Positions 1 to 10,745 of a DNA stretch of 64,000 nucleotides are shown here, one piece after another. The notes beneath the pieces were generated by a model. That model saw only the letters and a program-made list of their open reading frames with translations, made no database searches and was not told the DNA's origin. This DNA is from Bradyrhizobium canariense (GTDB lineage Bacteria > Pseudomonadota > Alphaproteobacteria > Rhizobiales > Xanthobacteraceae). The DNA lies in assembly GCF_900105125.1 (NCBI RefSeq), contig NZ_LT629750.1:3596001-3660000 (forward strand), read 5' to 3'. Every line of letters begins with the position of its first letter. Positions within the stretch are counted from its first letter, which is position 1. The translations under genes and the position numbers were made by a program.

Positions 1-106
1 AGCCGCGGTCATGTCTCAGTTTGAAATTTCGGCTATTATTAGCCCTTGACGGGCAGCCGCACTGTCCTAGCTCCCGTGATATACTTAGCGAAAACAGGAG
101 GCTGGA

Positions 107-307
107 ATGGACGCTTCATCTATTCTGGTTTTTGTGATGTTCGTGGGGTCGATGTTTATTGTTGCTGATCTTGCGGATGAGCTGGGGCGTAAGCGATCGC
201 GCTGGATATGGATTGCGGCGGCGATCGGGCCGTTTGCCATTCCAATGCTCTACCTGGTTGCCGCGATTTCCGCCTTCAGGAAAATGATCAATGCCGCAAG
301 ACCCTAA
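107..307 (+). CDS. Small membrane protein, 66 aa, unknown function
   Basis: Unrecognised protein with two hydrophobic stretches, about residues 5-22 and 34-57, separated by a charged, Arg/Lys-containing turn (ELGRKRSR). This fits a small inner-membrane hairpin protein. The start is supported by AGGAG at 96-100 followed by ATG at 107. A gap of about 50 bases separates it from the VOC-fold gene on the same strand. No catalytic motif is visible. I see only topology and cannot assign a function. Confidence 0.6.
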   Translation: MDASSILVFVMFVGSMFIVADLADELGRKRSRWIWIAAAIGPFAIPMLYLVAAISAFRKMINAARP

Positions 308-358
308 CGGCGAGAACCACCCCGCCGATATTGCCCGGAATGCCACGGAGCCTGCTCC

Positions 359-727
359 ATGGATCAGCGGCTGACAGCGATCCTGCCCTGCAACAATCTG
401 GACGCCGCGCAGTCGTTCTTTGAGCGGCTGGGATTCAAGCGCGACGAAGGCAGTCCCGACGAATATCGCATGCTCTCGGGCGGACGGGGCGGCTTCATTC
501 ACCTCAACAAAGCCGTCGAGGGATGGCTCCAGGCCGGGCGCAATCCTTTTGGGCTTTATCTTTATCGCGAGGACGTCGACGCCGTGGCGGCCGCGTTCGC
601 AGGCGAGGCCATCGGGACGCCCGGTGATACGCCGTGGGGCACGTACGAATTCGCGCTCAACGGCCCTGACGAAACTCTGGTGCGGGTGGGTTGGCCGACC
701 CGTCTGCGCCGTCAAAATTCGAACTGA
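359..727 (+). CDS. VOC-fold (glyoxalase/bleomycin-resistance type) protein
   Basis: A 122-residue protein with the pattern of a single vicinal-oxygen-chelate domain: a beta strand at the N-terminus (LTAILPCNNL), then a helix reading AQSFFERLGFKRDE, and a C-terminal strand ending in a hydrophobic D-E-T-L-V-R-V-G motif. Members bind small molecules or act as metal-dependent lyases and dioxygenases; the length fits bleomycin-resistance-like binding proteins. The usual His/Glu metal ligands are not obvious, so ligand sequestration is as likely as catalysis. Its 3' end overlaps upstream-extended reading of the next gene, whose likely start is further downstream. Confidence 0.75.
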   Translation: MDQRLTAILPCNNLDAAQSFFERLGFKRDEGSPDEYRMLSGGRGGFIHLNKAVEGWLQAGRNPFGLYLYREDVDAVAAAFAGEAIGTPGDTPWGTYEFALNGPDETLVRVGWPTRLRRQNSN

Positions 728-813
728 GGTGCTGCCTGCTTGCGTGCCATCGCGCTCCAATGCGGTCGCAATCTGTGGTATGCCTACCGGGCGAAGCAAG
801 CGCGGAGACCGCC

Positions 814-1098
814 ATGGCCGTGTTGAGAAGGCATCTTTACCAGCGCACCGAAGGTGCCGATGAGGACCGATGGCGGCTGGTGTTCGACACCGACATCAAC
901 CGGCTGTTTGTCGAGCATGAAGAGACGCGCGGCGATATGCGCGGGGCCGGTTACAGCACCCACACGGACGAGATGGATCTGGCTGCGTTCCTCGGGGAGC
1001 ACGGGCAAGGGCAGTCCGAGCTTTTGCAGCTTCTTGGCGCCCTCTTTGACGACCGCAACAGCGCTTCAGGCCTTAACGACGAGAAGCGGCCGCGATAG
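814..1098 (+). CDS. Conserved-looking small hypothetical protein, 94 aa
   Basis: The frame is open from 691, but the internal ATG at 814 is the better start because earlier codons overlap the VOC gene and read as low-complexity Cys/Arg sequence. The product is acidic and soluble, with a central segment RWRLVFDTDINRLFVEHE and a C-terminal half rich in Gly, Leu and Asp. I do not recognise the family. The stop codon at 1096-1098 is followed at once by the TTG start of the GDCCVxC gene, so the two are probably co-transcribed and translationally coupled. Confidence 0.55.
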   Translation: MAVLRRHLYQRTEGADEDRWRLVFDTDINRLFVEHEETRGDMRGAGYSTHTDEMDLAAFLGEHGQGQSELLQLLGALFDDRNSASGLNDEKRPR

Positions 1099-1099
1099 C

Positions 1100-1312
1100 T
1101 TGATCCTGCAATCCACCATCACCTGCCCGTCTTGCGGCCACGCGGCCACCGAGACCATGCCGACCGACGCCTGCCAGTTCTTCTACGACTGCAAAGGTTG
1201 CGGCACTCGGCTAAAGCCCAGGCCGGGCGATTGTTGCGTCTATTGCTCCTACGGGTCGGTTCCCTGTCCGCCGATTCAGCAAGACGGCAATTGCAGTTCG
1301 AAGTGCTGTTGA
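1100..1312 (+). CDS. GDCCVxC-domain small protein
   Basis: A 70-residue Cys-rich protein containing the signature GDCCVYCSYG followed by SVPCPPIQ, preceded by CPSCG and CKGCG pairs that look like a zinc or metal-binding ribbon. This matches the family known as GDCCVxC domain-containing (seleno)proteins; here every position of the signature is Cys, so no selenocysteine is needed. The start is probably TTG at 1100, one base after the preceding stop, giving an N-terminus ILQSTITCPSCG that begins right at the ribbon. Role unknown; metal or redox handling is inference. The stop is directly followed by a good Shine-Dalgarno for the next gene. Confidence 0.75.
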   Translation: MILQSTITCPSCGHAATETMPTDACQFFYDCKGCGTRLKPRPGDCCVYCSYGSVPCPPIQQDGNCSSKCC

Positions 1313-1324
1313 CAGGAGCGCGCC

Positions 1325-1807
1325 ATCCCGACCCCATCGCTGGACCGATCCGACACCACCTGCTGGCAGTGTGGCGCCCCCGCCGGCGCCGAATATGCCT
1401 ATGCATTCCGGTTGGTCGCCAATCCGCAACGCAAGCTCGACGCATCAGGTTATCCCGTCAGCCGCGGCACGCAGCAGGACGAATTGAGCGTTCCCGTGCC
1501 GCGCTGTGCCGGTTGCCGTTCGCGAAACCGGCTGTCGGCAGCGATCGTTCTCGGCGGCACAGTGTCGGGTGCGATTATTTTGCCGATCCTGCAGTCGCTG
1601 TTCTGGCCACAGCTCACCGCGCCGGGCTGGCTGATCGTCAGCCACGAAGGCATCGGCAACCTCGCCACCGGCATCGGCGCCGTCCTGGGGTTCGCGGCCG
1701 CCCTGCTCGGCGTCGTCCTGCACCGTCGGCTTTCCGGCATCCGGTCGCTGAACGCCTATCCGCCCGTCGTCACGCTGAGGCAGACCGGCTGGCGTCACCC
1801 GGCATAG
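1325..1807 (+). CDS. Zinc-ribbon membrane protein with apparent ATC start
   Basis: An in-frame ORF runs from just after the GDCCVxC stop to 1807. The first standard start is TTG at 1412, but the upstream part encodes CWQCG (Cys about 13 and 16 from 1325), which pairs with CAGC (about 61 and 64) to form a plausible four-Cys zinc ribbon, followed by two membrane segments (about 70-92 and 105-127). AGGAG at 1315-1319 lies six bases before ATC at 1325, so ATC (where ATG would be expected) is the likely start, giving 160 residues. The short TTG-started form would lose half of the ribbon. Function unknown. Confidence 0.6.
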   Translation: MPTPSLDRSDTTCWQCGAPAGAEYAYAFRLVANPQRKLDASGYPVSRGTQQDELSVPVPRCAGCRSRNRLSAAIVLGGTVSGAIILPILQSLFWPQLTAPGWLIVSHEGIGNLATGIGAVLGFAAALLGVVLHRRLSGIRSLNAYPPVVTLRQTGWRHPA

Positions 1808-1864
1808 ACCGCGTTTTGACAGTCGTCGCGCTCCTGCTAGGAGCTATGCTAAGCAACCCGGCAC

Positions 1865-2770
1865 ATGATGACCTCCGTTCTCACCCCCGCTACCCATCGC
1901 GTGAATTTTGCCGTTGGCAACGAACACAGCGCCAAACGCGTCGTCGACGTGCTGACCGAAACCTTTTTTGAGGGACAGGCGGCGATCGCCGCGTTCGAGC
2001 GGCCGGACGGGCGCTGGGATGTCACCGCGCATTTCGCCGAGACCCCCGACCAGGCGCTGGTGCGCGAACTCGTGGCCGACGCGGCCGGCGCCGAGATCGC
2101 GCAAACCATTGCCTTCGATACCGTCGAGGCGAAAGATTGGGTCAAGGCCAGCCTCGAAGACCTGGTGCCGGTTCCCGCCGGGCGCTTCATCGTGCATGGC
2201 CAACATGACCGTTTGCGCGTGCCGCTCAACAAGATCGGCATCGAGATCGAGGCGGCGCTGGCGTTCGGCACCGGCCATCACGGCACCACGCGCGGCTGCC
2301 TGTTGCTGCTCGATCATGTGCTGAAGGCCTATTATCCCAGGCGCGTGCTCGATCTCGGCACCGGCACCGGCGTGCTCGCCATCGCCGCGGCAAAGGCGCT
2401 GCACCGCCCGGTGCTGGCGAGCGACATCGATCCAGCCTCGGTGCGCGTCGCGCGCGAGAATGCGCGGCTCAACGAAACCGGAAATTGGGTGCAGACCATC
2501 TGCGCGACCGGCTTCTCCGCGCCGCAATTCGCAGAGCACGGTCCGTTCGATCTGGTGCTGGCGAATATCCTCGCCAATCCGCTGCGGCAATTGGCGACGC
2601 CGATGGCGCGCCATCTCGCGCCCTCGGCCCTGGTGATCCTGTCGGGGCTGCTGACGCACCAGGCCGGCGGCGTCATCGCGGCGTATCGCGCGCGCGGGCT
2701 GGTGCCGGTACGGCATCTCAGGATCGAAGGCTGGAGCAGTCTGTTGTTGCGCAATACGCGCCAAGATTAG
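1865..2770 (+). CDS. prmA: Ribosomal protein L11 methyltransferase
   Basis: A 301-residue class I SAM-dependent methyltransferase. PrmA trimethylates lysines and the N-terminus of ribosomal protein L11 in the cytoplasm. Visible marks are the SAM-binding motif VLDLGTGTGVLAIAAAK (about residues 160-176), the preceding segment FGTGHHGTTRGCL typical of PrmA, and the substrate-site region VLANILANPL (the NPPY-like N-I-L-A-N motif of this family). The length is usual for alphaproteobacterial PrmA. Two ATGs are adjacent at 1865 and 1868. It converges with the small minus-strand gene at 2777, and the short dyad GATTAG...CTAATC lies between them. Confidence 0.95.
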   Translation: MMTSVLTPATHRVNFAVGNEHSAKRVVDVLTETFFEGQAAIAAFERPDGRWDVTAHFAETPDQALVRELVADAAGAEIAQTIAFDTVEAKDWVKASLEDLVPVPAGRFIVHGQHDRLRVPLNKIGIEIEAALAFGTGHHGTTRGCLLLLDHVLKAYYPRRVLDLGTGTGVLAIAAAKALHRPVLASDIDPASVRVARENARLNETGNWVQTICATGFSAPQFAEHGPFDLVLANILANPLRQLATPMARHLAPSALVILSGLLTHQAGGVIAAYRARGLVPVRHLRIEGWSSLLLRNTRQD

Positions 2771-2776
2771 CCAGGA

Positions 2777-2965
2777 CTAATCGGAAGGTTTTTGCCGGCG
2801 GCGGGCCATCAAGCCATTGTCCTTGCGCAGCGTCAGCTTGATGCGCGTCTCGACAAAACGATCCAGGATCTGGACGATGACACCGCGTTGCTTGTTCTCA
2901 GTGATGGGAGGAGTCGGATCAAGCCGCACCGGCGGCGGAATCTTCTCAAACGAGAAAGCTGGCAT
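2777..2965 (-). CDS. Small basic hypothetical protein, 62 aa
   Basis: Chosen start is ATG at 2965 because GAGGGG sits six bases upstream on the minus strand; an earlier in-frame start at 2983 lacks this. The protein begins MPAFSFEKIPPPVRLDPTPP and ends in a basic tail (MARRRQKPSD). It has no membrane segment or known motif. It converges on prmA with six bases between the stop codons and is separated from the aminopeptidase gene by about 170 bases in which I see no other gene. Confidence 0.5.
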   Translation of the reverse strand: MPAFSFEKIPPPVRLDPTPPITENKQRGVIVQILDRFVETRIKLTLRKDNGLMARRRQKPSD

Positions 2966-3134
2966 CGTGCATCCCCTCGTCATTGAGTTGAAACACTGCT
3001 GGTAGCCCGCTTAAGCTTAGACGAACGGCTCGCGGTGTAAACGTTCTGTTGTGGCTAATTTTTCAGCATGCCAAAGTGGCGCAACCGTTACCCGCGCTGC
3101 GGACTTATCGTCGTAAACTTAAACTGGTCAGATC

Positions 3135-4964
3135 ATGTTCGAAGCCCACTTCCAGACATTCGAAGAACCCGAAAGCGGCGTTGCGCTGACGGCGCGGCTG
3201 GCCGCGTTTCGCGAGGAATTGGCGCGGCGGAAACTCACGGGATTCGTGATTCCCCGCGCGGACCAGCAGCAGAATGAATATGTCGCGCCTTCGGAAGAAC
3301 GGCTGGCCTGGCTGACCGGATTTACCGGATCGGCCGGAATGGCAATCGTGCTGACGCATCAGGCCGCACTGTTCGTCGACGGCCGCTACACCTTGCAGGC
3401 CGCAAAACAGGTCGATGCCAAGGCCTGGAGCGTGGAGTCGCTGATCGACCCGCCGCCGGAAAGCTGGCTGGCCGAGCATCTGGCCGCCGGTGATCGCCTC
3501 GGGTTTGACCCATGGCTGCACACTTCAGCGGCAGCCGAGCGGCTGGCCGTGGCCTGCGCTAGGGCTGGCGCCGAACTGGTGGCGGTCGAGACCAACCCGC
3601 TTGATTCCGTCTGGACCGAGCGCCCGGCGCCGCCGCTCGGCCCCGTCGCCATTCACGGCACGCAATTTTCCGGCGAAGCGGAGGGCCACAAGCTCAAGCG
3701 CATCCAGGAGGAGATCGGCAAGCTCGGCGCCGATGCGCTGGTGCTGTCGGATTCGCATGCGGTGGCGTGGACCTTCAATATCCGCGGCGCCGATGTCTCC
3801 CATACGCCGTTGCCGTTGTCCTATGCGCTGGTGCCGAAGAGCGGCCGGCCCACGGTTTTCATTGATCACCGCAAGCTCTCCAACAGCGCCCGCGATCATC
3901 TCGAGCAATCCGCCGATGTCGCCGAGCCCGAGGCGCTTGCGCCTGACCTTACCGCGCTCGCACAACGCGGCGCGGCCATCGCACTCGACAGCGCAACCGC
4001 GGCCGACGCCCTGAGCCGCCTGATCAATGCTGCCGGCGGCAGGGCGCTGCGCGGCAGCGATCCCGTCGCCTTGCTGAAGGCCTGCAAGAACGCAACCGAG
4101 ATCGAAGGCACGCGGCAAGCGCACCGGCGCGATGCGGTGGCACTGGCGCGCTTCCTCGCCTGGATCGATCGCGAAGCGCCATCGGGCACGCTGACCGAGA
4201 TCGACACCGTCGAGGCGCTGGAAACATTCCGCCGCGACACCGGCGCGCTCAAGGACGTGTCGTTTCCGACCATCGCCGGCACCGGGCCGAACGGCGCCAT
4301 CGTGCATTACCGTGTCACCCGCAAGACCAACCGGCGGATCGCGCCCGGCGATCTCCTGCTGATTGATTCCGGCGCGCAATATCAAGACGGCACCACCGAC
4401 GTCACCCGCACCATCGCGATCGGCGAGCCGACGGCGGAAATGCGCGACCGCTTTACCCGCGTGCTGCGCGGCCATATCGGAATCGCGCGCGCGGTATTCC
4501 CCGACGGCACCACCGGCGCGCAGATCGATACGCTGGCGCGGCAATTCCTCTGGCAGGCCGGCATCGATTTCGAGCACGGCACCGGCCACGGCGTCGGCAG
4601 CTATCTCTCGGTGCATGAAGGGCCGGCGCGGATTTCCAAGCTCGGCACCACGCCGCTCCGGCGCGGCATGATCCTGTCCAACGAGCCCGGCTATTACAAG
4701 ACCGACGCGTTCGGGATCCGGATCGAGAATCTCGAACTGGTGGTCGGCGCTGATATCGCCGGCGCTGAGAAGCCGATGAATGCGTTCGAGACACTGACGC
4801 TGGCGCCGATCGACCGTCGCCTGATCGATCTGACGATGCTGAGCGAGCAGGAACTCGCCTGGCTCAACGACTATCACGCGCGGGTGCGCCGCGAAGTCCG
4901 GCCGCATGTGGATGAGGCGACCAAGGTCTGGCTCGACGCAGCGACGGCGGTGCTGAAAGCGTAA
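3135..4964 (+). CDS. M24B aminopeptidase P family (Xaa-Pro aminopeptidase)
   Basis: A 609-residue protein of the long, three-domain aminopeptidase P type: two creatinase-like N-terminal domains and a C-terminal pita-bread metallopeptidase. It removes N-terminal residues before proline using two metal ions. The ligands are visible: Asp in LLLIDSGAQY (about 408), Asp in DGTTDVTRT (about 419), His in HGTGHGVGSYLSVHEG (about 481-486), Glu in SNEPGYY (about 515) and Glu in IRIENLE (about 530). Length and C-terminal extension fit the eukaryote-like XPNPEP1 type found in rhizobia. Monocistronic by context, with a palindromic repeat downstream. Confidence 0.93.
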   Translation: MFEAHFQTFEEPESGVALTARLAAFREELARRKLTGFVIPRADQQQNEYVAPSEERLAWLTGFTGSAGMAIVLTHQAALFVDGRYTLQAAKQVDAKAWSVESLIDPPPESWLAEHLAAGDRLGFDPWLHTSAAAERLAVACARAGAELVAVETNPLDSVWTERPAPPLGPVAIHGTQFSGEAEGHKLKRIQEEIGKLGADALVLSDSHAVAWTFNIRGADVSHTPLPLSYALVPKSGRPTVFIDHRKLSNSARDHLEQSADVAEPEALAPDLTALAQRGAAIALDSATAADALSRLINAAGGRALRGSDPVALLKACKNATEIEGTRQAHRRDAVALARFLAWIDREAPSGTLTEIDTVEALETFRRDTGALKDVSFPTIAGTGPNGAIVHYRVTRKTNRRIAPGDLLLIDSGAQYQDGTTDVTRTIAIGEPTAEMRDRFTRVLRGHIGIARAVFPDGTTGAQIDTLARQFLWQAGIDFEHGTGHGVGSYLSVHEGPARISKLGTTPLRRGMILSNEPGYYKTDAFGIRIENLELVVGADIAGAEKPMNAFETLTLAPIDRRLIDLTMLSEQELAWLNDYHARVRREVRPHVDEATKVWLDAATAVLKA

Positions 4965-4995
4965 CCGTCATCAACAGCCAAAGAGATTTCCTGTC

Positions 4996-5075
4996 GTCAT
5001 TCCGGGATGGTCCGAAGGACCAGACCCGGAATCTCGAGATTCCGGGTTCGATGCTTTGCATCGCCCCGGAATGAC
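4996..5075. repeat. Dispersed palindromic repeat, copy A
   Basis: Imperfect palindrome starting GTCATTCCGGG and ending CCCCGGAATGAC, with a second dyad in the middle (CCGGAATCTCGAGATTCCGG). It lies between the aminopeptidase gene and the 3' end of ligA, both of which end here. It is one of eight copies seen in this window. Confidence 0.85.
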
Positions 5076-5119
5076 GTGACTGCAGACAACCGTTGCGATG
5101 AGCGGCGACGGCCAGCCTC

Positions 5120-7379
<2,260 letters not shown>

Positions 7380-7398
7380 GGTGAAAATTATTGAGTTC

Positions 7399-7476
7399 GT
7401 CATTCCGGGATGGTCCGAAGGACCAGACCCGGAATCTCGAGATTCCGGGCTCGCACTTCACCCGTCCCGGGATGAC
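7399..7476. repeat. Dispersed palindromic repeat, copy C
   Basis: Starts GTCATTCCGGGATGG, shares a long central part with copy A (CCGGAATCTCGAGATTCCGG) and ends CCCGGGATGAC. It is tandem to copy B and ends 22 bases before the GIY-YIG start codon. Confidence 0.85.
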
Positions 7477-7498
7477 AATGTAGTGGGGATCGGCGCTC

Positions 7499-7786
7499 AT
7501 GGGCTACTACGTTTACATTTTGGCGAGCAGAAAAGATGGAGCAATGTATATCGGCGTAACCAACGACCTTGTGCGCCGGATCTACGAACACCGTACCAAG
7601 GCCGTTGCCGGCTTTGCTTCCAAATACAATATCACGCGGCTGGTTTGGTTTGAAATTTACGACGATCCGGTCTCCGCGATTTCCCGCGAGAAAGAACTCA
7701 AGAAATGGAAACGGGGCTGGAAGGTGCAATTGATCGAGGCACAAAATCCAGGTTGGGATGATTTGTACGAATCGATCTGCAACTGA
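7499..7786 (+). CDS. GIY-YIG nuclease family protein
   Basis: A 95-residue single-domain GIY-YIG protein of the UPF0213 type. The core motif is split in the usual way: YYVYIL at residues 3-8 and MYIGVTNDL at 16-24; the conserved Arg follows in RRIYEHR and the catalytic Glu in AISREKELKKW (about 61-71). Stand-alone members are thought to be DNA endonucleases of uncertain biological role. It is the only plus-strand gene between ligA and recN and is bracketed by palindromic repeats B and C upstream and D downstream. The protein is richer in Lys and Tyr than its neighbours. Confidence 0.9.
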   Translation: MGYYVYILASRKDGAMYIGVTNDLVRRIYEHRTKAVAGFASKYNITRLVWFEIYDDPVSAISREKELKKWKRGWKVQLIEAQNPGWDDLYESICN

Positions 7787-7790
7787 GTTC

Positions 7791-7871
7791 GTCATTCCGG
7801 GGCGATGCGAAGCATCGAACCCGGAATCTCGAGATTCCGGGTTCGTCGCTGCCGCGACGCCCCGGAATGAC
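7791..7871. repeat. Dispersed palindromic repeat, copy D
   Basis: Starts GTCATTCCGGGGCG five bases after the GIY-YIG stop codon and ends CCCCGGAATGAC, with the central CCGGAATCTCGAGATTCCGG dyad intact. It also lies directly downstream of recN (minus strand). Confidence 0.85.
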
Positions 7872-7900
7872 AGCAAAACGGACGCCCGTGCTTGCGGAAT

Positions 7901-9589
7901 TTACGCCGTCGCCGATTTCAGCAACCGTTCCGCGGCGGCCCTTGCCTCCGCGGTGATCTCGGCGCCGGCCAGCATGCGGGCGATTTCCTCGCGGCGGTGA
8001 TCGGCGGCGAGCGCGTTGACGCGGGTGGCGACGCGCTTGCCCTTATCGAGCGCGTCCTTGGAAATCAGCAGATGCTGATCGGCGCGCGCGGCGACCTGCG
8101 GCGCATGCGTCACCGCCATCACCTGCACCTTGCCGGCGAGCCGCGCCAGCCGGGCGCCGATCGCGTCAGCCACGGCGCCGCCGACGCCGGTATCGATTTC
8201 GTCAAACACCAGCGTCGGCGCCGAACCGCGATCGGACAGCACGACCTTGAGCGCCAATAGAAACCGCGACAGCTCGCCGCCGGATGCGACTTTCATCAGC
8301 GGCCCCGGCTTGGTGCCGGGATTGGTCTGGACCCAGAATTCGACGCGATCGAAACCCTGCGGGCCTGGCGATGTCTGATCGGAGTCGACCTGCGTCATGA
8401 ACTTGGCGCGCTCGAGCTTCAGCGGCGCGAGTTCGGCGTTGACCGCTTTATTGAGCTTTTCGGCGGATTTGCCGCGTGCCGCGGAGAGTTTGGTGGCGGC
8501 GGCGCTATAGTGCTTGTCCGCCTCGGTCGCCGCGGCCTCGAGCTTCTTCAACTGACCGGCGCCGGCGTCGATCAGCGCGACATCGGCGGCGTATTTCGCA
8601 GCAAGCGCGGCGAGGCCATCGACCGGCGTCGAATATTTGCGCGACGCCGCGCGCAGCGCGAACAGCCGCTCCTCAATGCGTTCAAGTTCGGAAGGGTCGA
8701 AGTCAGCGGCGATCAGCGCTGCGGTGAGGTGCTGATCGGCCTCCTCCAGCGCGTTGATGGCGGCATCGATCGCCTTTACCGCGGGCTCGACCAGATTGGG
8801 CGAATTGGCGGCGCGGCGCTCCAGCCGTCGCACGGCCGCCGAGAGCGTCGAGACCGGCGAATGATTGCCGCTGACGGCGTCCTGCGCCTCGCGCAAGTCG
8901 GCTGCGATCTTCTCGCCCTGCATCATCGTGGTGCGGCGGCCGGCGAGCGCGGTCTCCTCGCCGTCTTTGGGGTTAAGCGTCTTCAATTCATCGGCGGCAT
9001 GGCGCAGGTAATCGGCCTCGCGGGCCGCGCGTTCCATCGCCGCGCGATGTTCGTCGAGCACCGTGTTCGCCGCGCGCCGTGCATCCCACAGTTTCTCCAG
9101 CGCGGCGACGTCCTTCTCAAGGCCTGCGAACGCATCGAGCAGACGGCGGTGGGTGGAGGCGTCGACCAGCGCGCGCTCGTCGTGCTGGCCATGAATCTCG
9201 ACCAGCGCGGAACCAACCGCCTTCAAGGTCTGCACGCTGATCGCCTGATCGTTGATGAAGGCGCGGGTGCGGCCATCGGCGAGCTGCACGCGGCGCAGGA
9301 TCATCTCGGAAGAATCTTCAGAACTCGTGTCATCGAGTCCGTTGTCGCTGAGAATCACCGATGCCGGATGTCCCTTCGGCACATCGAACACCGCCGTGAC
9401 CTGTCCCTGTTCCACGCCATGGCGGACCAGGCCGGCATCGCCGCGGCCGCCGAGCGCCAGCGCGAAAGCATCGAGGAGAATGGATTTGCCCGCGCCGGTC
9501 TCGCCGGTCAGCACCGCAAGCCCACGGGAAAACTCGATATCGAGCCGTTCGATCAGGACGATGTCACGGATCGAAAGACGGGCCAGCAT
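7901..9589 (-). CDS. recN: DNA repair protein RecN
   Basis: A 562-residue SMC-like ATPase that acts in repair of double-strand breaks by recombination. Walker A is GETGAGKS (residues 29-36), followed by a coiled-coil-rich middle rich in Ala/Glu/Arg, then the ABC-type signature ASGGELSRFLLALK and Walker B TLVFDEIDTGVGG near the C-terminus. Length is normal. It follows bamD with 13 bases between stop and start, so it probably belongs to the end of the dcw-lpxC-bamD transcription unit. I found no GTTC-N7-GTTC box (the alphaproteobacterial LexA site) just upstream. Confidence 0.96.
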   Translation of the reverse strand: MLARLSIRDIVLIERLDIEFSRGLAVLTGETGAGKSILLDAFALALGGRGDAGLVRHGVEQGQVTAVFDVPKGHPASVILSDNGLDDTSSEDSSEMILRRVQLADGRTRAFINDQAISVQTLKAVGSALVEIHGQHDERALVDASTHRRLLDAFAGLEKDVAALEKLWDARRAANTVLDEHRAAMERAAREADYLRHAADELKTLNPKDGEETALAGRRTTMMQGEKIAADLREAQDAVSGNHSPVSTLSAAVRRLERRAANSPNLVEPAVKAIDAAINALEEADQHLTAALIAADFDPSELERIEERLFALRAASRKYSTPVDGLAALAAKYAADVALIDAGAGQLKKLEAAATEADKHYSAAATKLSAARGKSAEKLNKAVNAELAPLKLERAKFMTQVDSDQTSPGPQGFDRVEFWVQTNPGTKPGPLMKVASGGELSRFLLALKVVLSDRGSAPTLVFDEIDTGVGGAVADAIGARLARLAGKVQVMAVTHAPQVAARADQHLLISKDALDKGKRVATRVNALAADHRREEIARMLAGAEITAEARAAAERLLKSATA

Positions 9590-9602
9590 GCGAGATAAAT
9601 TC

Positions 9603-10511
9603 CTAGCCGAGGCCCACCTTCTTGAAGGCCCTGCTGATCCAGGACCCCTGATTCTCGCTCGGCTCGAGACCGCCGGACTTTACAAGATTATAAGCGTCCT
9701 TGTACCAGCGGCTGTCCGGAAAATTGTGTCCAAGCACGGCGGCCGCGGTTTGCGCCTCGCCGACGATTCCGATCGCCATATAGGCCTCGGTGAGCCGCTC
9801 CAGCGCCTCTTCGACGTGGCGCGTGGTCTGATACTGGGTGACCACGGTCTTGAAGCGGTTGATGGCGGCGGTGTAGTCGCGCTTTTCCATGTAGTAGCGG
9901 CCGATAGCCATTTCCTTGCCGGCGAGCTGGTCGCGCGCGCCTTCGAGCTTGGCCTTGGCGCTGACGGCATATTCCGAGGTCGGATATTTGCGCACCACCT
10001 CTTCGAGCGCGGCGATGGCCTTTTCGGTGCGGCCCTGATCGCGGGAAGTGTCCGGAATCTGGTCGTAGTTCGACGCCGCGATCAGATATTGCGCGTAAGC
10101 CGCGTCGGGGCTGCCCGGATGCAGGGTGACGTAGCGGGTCGCCGCGCCGATGCAGCTATCGTAGTCACCGGCATCGTAATACGCATAGGCCGACATCAGC
10201 AGCGATTTGCGCGCCCATTCGGAATAAGGATGCTCGCGATCGACCTCCTCGAATTTCTTCGACGCGGCCTTCACGTCCTTTTTCTGATTCAGCAGGAACA
10301 GGCCCTCATTATAGAGCTTGTCCGCCGGCTCATCCTTGAAGGTGTCGTCCTTGGCGAAAAACTTGTCCCACAACGCACCGGTGCCGCAGCCGCTCAGCGG
10401 TATCGCGAGAACAGCCAGGCTTGCGGCCACGCGCAGTTGCCGCCCAAGCCAACGGAGGTCCGAAGAAGCGGAGAATTTACGTAACTCGCGCGCCATACGC
10501 CGTGCCATCAT
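9603..10511 (-). CDS. bamD: Outer membrane protein assembly factor BamD (ComL)
   Basis: Lipoprotein of the BAM complex that folds outer membrane beta-barrels. The chosen ATG at 10511 gives 302 residues with a lipoprotein signal ending LAVLAIPLSGC, lipidated Cys about 42; the frame is open further upstream to 10649 but that part is low-complexity. After the signal come TPR repeats, for example KLYNEGLFLLNQKKDVKAA and SLLMSAYAYYDAGDYDSCI. The alternative start at 10496 shortens the basic N-region. The gene follows lpxC after an unusual hairpin array and precedes recN closely. Confidence 0.92.
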   Translation of the reverse strand: MMARRMARELRKFSASSDLRWLGRQLRVAASLAVLAIPLSGCGTGALWDKFFAKDDTFKDEPADKLYNEGLFLLNQKKDVKAASKKFEEVDREHPYSEWARKSLLMSAYAYYDAGDYDSCIGAATRYVTLHPGSPDAAYAQYLIAASNYDQIPDTSRDQGRTEKAIAALEEVVRKYPTSEYAVSAKAKLEGARDQLAGKEMAIGRYYMEKRDYTAAINRFKTVVTQYQTTRHVEEALERLTEAYMAIGIVGEAQTAAAVLGHNFPDSRWYKDAYNLVKSGGLEPSENQGSWISRAFKKVGLG

Positions 10512-10745
10512 GGATTTAAGACCTGACGCCTTTGCTGCGGCGGCCGCCGCGCCCTCATGAACCCAGCTCATGAACGCAGTGATCATCATGCTCGCGGCGC
10601 TCTGCCTGCAACCGCCGGCCTGTGTAACCGAAAACGGTCCGGTAACCAACCGGGTACGCAGGCATTTCGCCCGGATTAAGGCGGTCGCAAGGCATCGTTA
10701 GCAATTGTGGTTACTTACGGAAACGAGGGTTGCCGAGCGTGCCCG

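Noticed and set aside
46..85. TTGACG and TATACT as a sigma-70 promoter before the first gene
   Set aside because: The two hexamers are 28 bases apart, too far for a normal promoter spacer.
1250..1280. Selenocysteine insertion in the GDCCVxC protein
   Set aside because: All positions of the signature are coded by Cys codons; there is no in-frame TGA before the real stop.
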